Positions 18,110 to 24,255 of a DNA stretch of 24,255 bases are shown here, piece after piece. The stretch is from Euperipatoides rowelli (taxonomy: Eukaryota; Onychophora; Udeonychophora; Euonychophora; Peripatopsidae): assembly GCA_003024985.2 (NCBI GenBank), contig PXIH01S0001251.1, one strand, 5' to 3'. Within the stretch, counting starts at the first letter, position 1, and each line of letters opens with the position of its first letter. The position numbers and the translations under genes were made by a program. The notes below the pieces were generated by a model that worked only from the letters and a program-made list of their open reading frames with translations, did no database searches and was not told the origin of the DNA.

Positions 18110-20394
18110 TTTTACACAAGAATATTAATTTCTTTTAATAAATCATTTCTAGAATATATTATAGTCTTGGTCTACTAGGAGGTGACATCACACTCGGGGA
18201 CCTTCAGAAATGATTGACAATTTAAGTGATATCACAAATTATATATGCAAAAATATATTAAAATATTCTAAGTTATGCAAATTGTATGAAAATAAGCCAC
18301 ACCCTTCACTGAAAGAGTTGAATATTACTAAATATTCCCAAAGATGACATCATAAGAGATAAACAAACCCCTATCAATGGTCAATGATGTTGAGTATTTG
18401 TATTTGACCTTTTATACCTACTCATTGGCTGCCTTAAACCTCTAACCATTGTAGATAACTTATATTTTTTTTTACATATAATTAATATAGGCTACAAACT
18501 ATTTGAAACATACCATTTTATTTTTCATTATCTTGTTTTGCCACTACTTTAAGCTTGAGACTCGGTACTCAATTTGTTTGTTCATTGCAAAGATACTTTT
18601 TATTAACCTGATTACCATTACTGCCACCATGATAAATTAATCTGTACACAATATACAAAATATTTTAGAATAGTCTACCCATTCTCCTCCACCCCAACTC
18701 TTACATTGTTAATTTGTTGCTTTTAAAAAGTAATTTAAGCACATTTTTTCTTGTTATTAAATTTCCCTTTATTTGTGTGAATTTTTTTTAAATTATTGAA
18801 GTTAAAATTCTGACAGATGAGGGTTAATATCATTCTTTATTTTTGGAAAAAAAAAAATTTTTGTTCCGCTGATTTTAGGAAACTCATCAAATATTAGTCC
18901 TTTTAAAGGAAATATTTCATGTGTTGGATATTTATTTTAATATTTATTCTAAAGTCTGTGACTTCATAACTGCACATTTTATGTAACTCATTTACTGATT
19001 CACTACTGCCGCCGCCGCCAAGGAAGTTCTGGTCATGTGACCCAGTTTGAATGCATTGTTCTCTTTTAACTAATTTACTTGATCATGGTAATTTGTCTAC
19101 TGTATTTTATTCTCTGCTTTGTTATTATGAAATCTCTTATTACGGTACATGAATTTCATATTTATTGACCTAGATAGACGTCATATGATCGGAATGTTGA
19201 TCTAATTTATTTATTTTTTCGTTTATTTTTTTTTTCTGAATTTTTTACATGCTTGGTAGATAGGAATAGCCTGAAACAATTTTGTTTTCATTATTTTTAT
19301 CAAGATAAATGTTTGTAAAATCTCTGCATTATAAAAATAGGTATGCAGAATATTGTCGTTTTTAATCATTCATCACTAATCTGAGGAAATACAACTTATT
19401 CTGTTTTATTAGTATTTGTAGTAGTTTTTAAGTTTTCGTATTTCTTAGGATTTAAGTCGCATTTGTGTACAAAAGCGTATTGATTTTTTTAAATGTCATA
19501 AAATATACAATTAAATTATTTTGTTTAGGCATACTCACTGTGCTCTATATAGATATTAACACTTTCTCTTTCTCTCTTTTTTATAAAAATGTATCTTTAT
19601 TTTATTTATCTTAAACAAGAACAATTATAATAAGTTTTAGGCATATTTATAAAATGTGAATGATTTATTTGTTTGGTCAATTGTTTGAATCTTTTATTGC
19701 ATGTTTGTAATATAATTGATCTTAAACTATTCAGATGAACCATTCAATTCAACTGTATAAGATATTTTAAATATGGAAATTGATATGGAAAATTGCGTTA
19801 AATCACAAAGATAAATGAAGCAGAACTGAAATACAGTACATCTATGCATTAGTAGATGAAACTCTACGAAAATATAAATCATGATTTCAGCTTAATCTTA
19901 TGTATAACTATTGTCAGTGAATGACCAAGTGCATTTTGGGTAAACTAACAATAATAGCAATAGGCTAAGGTCATGATGTTTCAATATATAAAATATAATT
20001 TTTATTTACTTGTGGCCATTATCTATTTTCTACCAAATCATTTCAACTATTTCAAAGTAACCCCCCTCCCCCCAACCAGGCACATACTTCTCAAAGTCCA
20101 TATAAACTACTTAATCAGTTCATCATTTTAGAGTAAGAATTTCGCTCCACCCACAAACTTACCTTACTCATTAATGCTTACCTCACACATATTCTACTTA
20201 TAATGGCCCATTTATACTTTGCATCAAGTTTAATACAAGTCAGTTTAGCTGTGGGATTAAAGATGTTCTTTTGCCCCCTTTTTCCTATTCCATCACAGGC
20301 TCTACTCACTGCAGGCATATACTTATATATGTATCCTATTAAGTTGTTTTCATAATTGGTATAGTGGTTTCAAAGTAAACATATTTTCTAGACA
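18110..20394. other. Long AT-rich region without supported genes
   Basis: A TGACATCA-bearing patch at 18180-18360 may be a worn relative of the repeat at 15447-17336. A short CCGCCGCCGCC run at about 19009-19019 lies beside GTCATGTGACCCAG (19032-19045). C-rich tracts occur near 20060-20075. No exon with both splice sites and an open frame was found. Confidence 0.45.
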
Positions 20395-20826
20395 GACAGA
20401 CAATACTGTTTATTACAATAATAAACAATATTACAAAGTGCCGGCCATAAGAATAGAGATGAAAATTTGATCTTATTCATGTATTGTTTAAATTAGAAAT
20501 GTTAAACGTGTGTATTTCTTAAAAAATTATATATAGCCTATACCCTAGATATTTTTAATATTTTACAATGATACATGCGTTCAGTCATCCTACCCATGCA
20601 CTAAAACTCATTCATCAATAGAGAATGAATTCTGCAAATTAGCCTATAGATTAAACCTAATGCATCGTGGAAAAAAAATTAAATGAATTGATGCACACTA
20701 GGTGGAGTTGAGAACATTAACTTTCGTTTCTACACTTCTAAAGCATAAACAATGCTAATAACAAAGCGAAGTAAATTTACCCCACACTGGTGGGGGGGAG
20801 GTTAACAATTGAGACTGCTCTTACAG
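20395..20826. other. Non-coding stretch with short hairpin
   Basis: GACAGACAGACA is followed by a hairpin GTTTATTA-CAA-TAATAAAC near 20408-20426. The rest is AT-rich, with a 7-8-base G run near 20792. No gene was recognised. Confidence 0.4.
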
Positions 20827-20859
20827 GATTATATTGGCTTCACATGAGACTAGCAACAG
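20827..20859 (+). CDS. Possible 33-bp microexon (weak)
   Basis: A strong acceptor CTGCTCTTACAG ends at 20826 and a near-perfect donor CAG|GTGAGT follows 20859. Frame 0 contains TGA, but the other two frames are open and 33 is a multiple of three, so the insert would keep frame. Two further CAGGTGA words lie at about 20919 and 21007, which may mean the donor is part of a local repeat. No homology is recognised. Confidence 0.18.
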
Positions 20860-21089
20860 GTGAGTACATGACAAGAAGACCGTGTTACTTATACAGTATG
20901 ATTGGACTACTGCTACTACAGGTGAAATAAAGTGAAAGTGACAGCACAGGAAATAACAAAAAATCAATTTAATCTAGAGCTTTTATTCTTACAAAACACT
21001 AGTGCCACAGGTGATGGTGGTGAGACTTTTTACTAAAACTAACAAACGAAAGAGCTTGGGTGACATAAAAGTAATCAGAACCTTCAGTC

Positions 21090-21690
21090 ACGAGCGTTTA
21101 AAAACGGGATGTGTTTATTGTTCTTTTTCAGTAATTTCAACAACTGCGGATGTTTGGCATTACTAAAAGTTTATTAAAAGTTTTTCTTTGGGGGGGAACT
21201 ATTATTTTGCAGTAAATAAATTTACATTTTCATTAAAGTATATTTAAAGAAAATATTTAGTGCAAAAGAACAGATAGCCTACTGTATATACAGTAATACT
21301 ATTTTAGGAAAAAAACAAACCATTTCATTGTTTTTTGTTTTAATATTTTGCAGTAAATGAATTTCTGAAATGTAAATTTATTTACTGCAAAATATTAAAA
21401 CAACAATAAAAAATACATTAAACACTGAGTTAGTTTTTTTCCCTAAAATAATGTTATATATAGAATCTGTTCTTTGCATTGTATACTTTAATATCTGTTC
21501 TTTTGCACTGTATACTTTAAATAATAATTTTTTTAAATATATTTTATTGAAAATGTAAATTTATTTACTGCAAAATATTAGTTCCCCCCTCCCTCCTACA
21601 ACTGTTTTTCTTTTAGTAATGCCAAACATGCGCAGTTGTTGAAATTACGGTAAAAGAACAATAAAGGCGATCCCGTTTCTAGACGTTCGT
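21090..21690. mobile_element. 601-bp foldback MITE with perfect 8-bp TSD
   Basis: Left end ACGAGCGTTTAAAAACGGGA (21090-21109) pairs with the right end, reverse complement ACGAACGTCTAGAAACGGGA, at 17 of 20. The arms then pair along most of the element, including GTAATGCCAAACAT and GAACAATAAA words. CTTCAGTC flanks it exactly (21082-21089, 21691-21698). A core word, TTTTGCAGTAAATNAATTT, occurs four times, two forward (about 21204, 21345) and two inverted (about 21372, 21553), so a smaller hairpin is nested at the centre. There is no coding. The 8-bp TSD fits hAT, P or Merlin types; the ACGA end is not typical of hAT. Confidence 0.85.
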
Positions 21691-21698
21691 CTTCAGTC

Positions 21699-22021
21699 TG
21701 GTAGCAATACTGTAATATGCTAATTTGTTATATACGGTATATACGGATATATATTTGTGATCAAGAATTCATTTTTGTCAATAATTAATAGATAATAAAT
21801 TTTCTTACATTTTTCTAAATTATAACTCCCTTCACTTTTATTCGATAATTTTAATCATTTTTTATATACTGTAAATTAGAATTTAATGCTGTAAGAAAAA
21901 CATATTTCTGTATTCTAAACTTTGATTGCAATTTTTATCTGGCCTTGAGGATAAAAGTCTTATTCAAAGGGTCAGGAAATGGCTGATACAGGGATCCATC
22001 TTGAATTGGTACTTTCAAATA
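21699..22021. other. Stretch before the hAT element, possible RT scrap
   Basis: Mostly AT-rich. From about 21940 to 22020 the plus strand is open and encodes GLEDKSLIQRVRKWLI-like sequence that faintly resembles the non-LTR RT segment before the GVPQG motif. This might belong to the retrotransposon remnant on the far side of the hAT element, but the expected motifs in between are missing. Confidence 0.3.
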
Positions 22022-22029
22022 GTGTAGTG

Positions 22030-23032
22030 CAGTGGTTCTCAAACTTTTTTTAGTTTGTACCCTTAGTCATGACTAGAACTTTAATGTACATCCTGATAAA
22101 ATTTTCCCAAATGAAGAGTTGAAAAAAACTTTAATAACAATATTCCAAATGTAACAATGCTATTTTTAAACAATAAGTCGGTAGTTACATTATGTTTCTT
22201 TAGAAATTATTTAAAAATGAATAACAAAATATAAAATGAAACACAAGATCACTTTATTAATATTGAGTTATATTTTATTTATTTTAGTGAGAGCGGATGT
22301 TTCTGCATGGAGTGACACAATTTTTTATTGTCCGCAACACTTTCAAAAGCTGTATCATTTTATTTTTAGAACGTCTAGAAATTGGCAGTATAAATAACTG
22401 ATATTTTAATATTAAATATTTTACGTAGCCTTCATTTTATTTTTCTTCTCAACTATCTCCCCAACTTCTCTTGCACATGTAGTTTCCCCGCATATTTGTA
22501 TTTTTTAGTTTAGTTTTTTTGTTTAGTCTCCCAAGCAGCATTAATTTTCCCATGTTATGTTTCAAGCTTGACTAGCACATACTACACATGCCTTGCACAC
22601 ACACACGCCTAGCTGAAGCGAAGAATTATGAACATTTAGTCACATGATCTAGATGGATAGTAGCTTTGCACCACCTGCATGTTTGATAAAACTGCTGTCA
22701 TGTGACTAGAATAAATGCAGAAAAGTAACGACAAATGGATATTTTTTCTTTATTTTTAAATGAAAATGAAAGATTTTTTTTTAGATACAAGTTTATTATT
22801 ATGATAATAAAATAGAAAAATATAATTACAGTTGGAAAGGAAAATTACAATAGGTCATTAGTTTATCAGATAATAAAAGAGAAATTTTCTATTAGTCATC
22901 TCGAAAATTTTCCAAAACGTTTATTTCGTGCTCATGTTGCAATTTTTCTCTTTAGAGCTGCTTGCTCGCATACCCCCTGGTAGCCATGCGCATACCCCTG
23001 GGAGTGTGCGTACCCCAGTCTGAGAAACGCTG
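22030..23032. mobile_element. Nonautonomous hAT element with perfect 8-bp TSD
   Basis: Left end CAGTGGTTCTCAAACT and right end (reverse complement) CAGCGTTTCTCAGACT match at 13 of 16 and are classic hAT termini. GTGTAGTG lies immediately outside both ends (22022-22029, 23033-23040). At 1003 bp with no transposase-like frame it is nonautonomous or internally deleted. The GC-rich right subterminal region (TACCCCCTGG, GCGCATACCCCTGG) is also typical. Overlapping frames at 22932-23213 and 22962-23144 cross the terminus and are artefacts. Confidence 0.9.
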
Positions 23033-23040
23033 GTGTAGTG

Positions 23041-23513
23041 TATTCCAATACCTGAACTGTTTTATACTGTTTACAAGACATATGTGCAATCTCTGCTATG
23101 ACACATACTCCTCCATTAATAGAATTTACGTTAGCAAAGCATAATAAAGTATTCAGAAAGTTCACAGTCTGTCCATTGCTTTCATAACACTGACTACACT
23201 TCCTGATTATCAATTCTGAATAATTGCACTGTTCTCACATCAGAACAAAGACTATTGAGACAAAACCTCATCTTTGTTTATAAATCTCATTTAGTAAATA
23301 ACTCCCTCGACTTATTCACATCTTTCTATCCCAATACAAGAGATCATGATTTGAATATCATGAGAGTCCCACTATAAATGTGGTCTGTTAAGATTCCAAA
23401 TTGAACCCATAGCTAACTGGAATAGTTTACCTGTAATATCAGTTTTTTATGAGATACTTAAGGATAAGGATATTTCAGTCTCTAATCTTGATTATAATTT
23501 TAAATTTTCTTAA
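23041..23513 (+). pseudogene. C-terminal remnant of a third non-LTR retrotransposon
   Basis: Starting beside the hAT element's right TSD, the plus strand encodes IPELFYTVYKTYVQSLL (about 23047-23097), a KVFRKFT segment near 23147, and then from about 23235 EQRLLRQNLIFVYKSHLV. NTRDHDLNIMRVPL follows and, after a frameshift near 23374, YKCGLLRF and ANWNSLP. It ends at TAA 23511-23513. The order and the RVPLY..WNSLP signature match the C-terminus of CR1/L2-like reverse transcriptases. Several frameshifts and stops make it dead. It is on the opposite strand to the nested pair at 2280-5170. Confidence 0.75.
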
Positions 23514-24162
23514 AATTTTTTGAATTATATTATGATTATTTAATATAATGAAAATCAACAATTTGAGTGAAGCAAAATTAACCAATTAAATGTTATAAAT
23601 CATCTCAGCACAACTAAGATTTCAATTAGAATGTAGATGATTTGAATAATTTTAGACCCTGACAGCTGCTTTGATTTAGCCCTATGTCTCTTCAGAGAGT
23701 TTGTGAAAACATGATTTTGTTATATAAAACAGAAACAGATGGTAATATAATAATCAAAGTCATTTCTGAATTCATAATTAAAATAATAATCATTAAAAAA
23801 CATTAATGAATAACATGTAGTTGACAAAGTTCATTTAGATACATAACGTCATGTGACCCAGCGATGTTACGCATAGAAAGTTCTGTTAATAATTTGTGAT
23901 TTCTGAGTTTCTTATCTACAGTTTTGATCTTTCATTTGCAATTTTATTAATTCTCTCACTTTAGAAATCACTAGGAAAATCCCTAATTTTCCTGTCATAA
24001 ATCAGATGCTTTCTTCAGTTATCCCTGACAGACTTATTAACATTCTTTATGCAAACCTTTCAGAGCTGGCATGCAAAAAAATTTCCAAGTTCAAACAAAC
24101 CTAGGAGATTAGAATTCGCTCATTAGAATTGCAACTGATTGAACTTATTTTGTTCCTTATTT
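23514..24162. other. AT-rich non-coding stretch
   Basis: GTCATGTGACCCAG recurs at 23848-23861, identical to 19032-19045. Otherwise there are no open frames of note and no terminal repeats. Confidence 0.45.
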
Positions 24163-24255
24163 TCTTACAGTAGTGATTAGCTGTTCTGCTTCTCTTACAG
24201 TAGTGATTAGCTGTTCCTTCTTCTCTTACAGTAGTGATTAGCTGTTCCTTCTTCT
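24163..24255 (+). repeat. 30-31-bp tandem repeat with acceptor-like units, cut by window end
   Basis: TCTTACAGTAGTGATTAGCT begins at 24163, 24193 and 24224, separated by TGTTC-CTTCTTC-type pyrimidine sequence, giving periods of 30 and 31 bases. Each unit has the form pyrimidine tract plus ACAG. The array runs off the end, so its copy number is unknown. Confidence 0.85.

Noticed and set aside
22932-23213. 93-codon minus-strand frame
   Set aside because: It spans the right end of the hAT element and the adjoining RT remnant, so it is not a gene.

Overview
The window looks like animal nuclear DNA, probably from an invertebrate. By eye it is about 70% A+T. It has no operon-like gene packing and no open frame longer than about 190 codons. 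It has GT-AG splice-like signals, decayed non-LTR retrotransposons, hAT-type elements with 8-bp target-site duplications (TSDs), foldback MITEs and G or A/T homopolymers. The species cannot be named from the sequence. Two single-base ambiguities (n) lie at 1534 and 12927. Most of the window is best read as intronic or intergenic DNA filled with transposable-element debris. No complete host gene was found.

Layout. 1-265 is a GC-richer, stop-poor patch that could be exonic. It is followed at 324-337 by a full consensus match to the RFX X-box. 1447-1690 is a dispersed repeat with an internal 109-bp duplication. 2280-5170 (minus strand) is a nested pair of decayed non-LTR retrotransposons: a 5'-truncated CR1/L2/Jockey-like element (3137-4844) sits inside the reverse transcriptase of a second, more decayed element. 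5750-6420 holds a short duplication, a 20-bp tandem array and a 41-base palindrome. 9250-10016 is a cluster of foldback elements. 11491-12257 is a nonautonomous hAT-like element with TSD GCCATATA.

13757-14566 is the best place for host exons. It holds a well-spliced 62-bp plus-strand exon candidate, a phase-compatible possible terminal exon, and a minus-strand terminal-exon candidate with its own AATAAA. Together these would make two convergent gene ends. 14733-14967 is a small TIR element. 15447-17336 holds three related repeat segments, the middle one inverted, rich in GACATCACTTCC-type motifs. 17440-17822 may be a tRNA-derived SINE relic. 17875-17918 is a candidate minus-strand mini-exon next to a foldback.

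21090-21690 is a 601-bp foldback element flanked by perfect 8-bp repeats (CTTCAGTC). 22030-23032 is a hAT-type element with TSD GTGTAGTG. It abuts the C-terminal remnant of a third retrotransposon (23041-23513, plus strand). The window ends in a 30-31-bp tandem repeat that carries splice-acceptor-like sequence.

The genes do not form a pathway. The readable history is successive transposon insertion: retrotransposon into retrotransposon, hAT next to or into retrotransposon remains, and a hAT element that carries a repeat also found elsewhere. All host-exon calls are inference from splice signals and open frames and need transcript or homology evidence.
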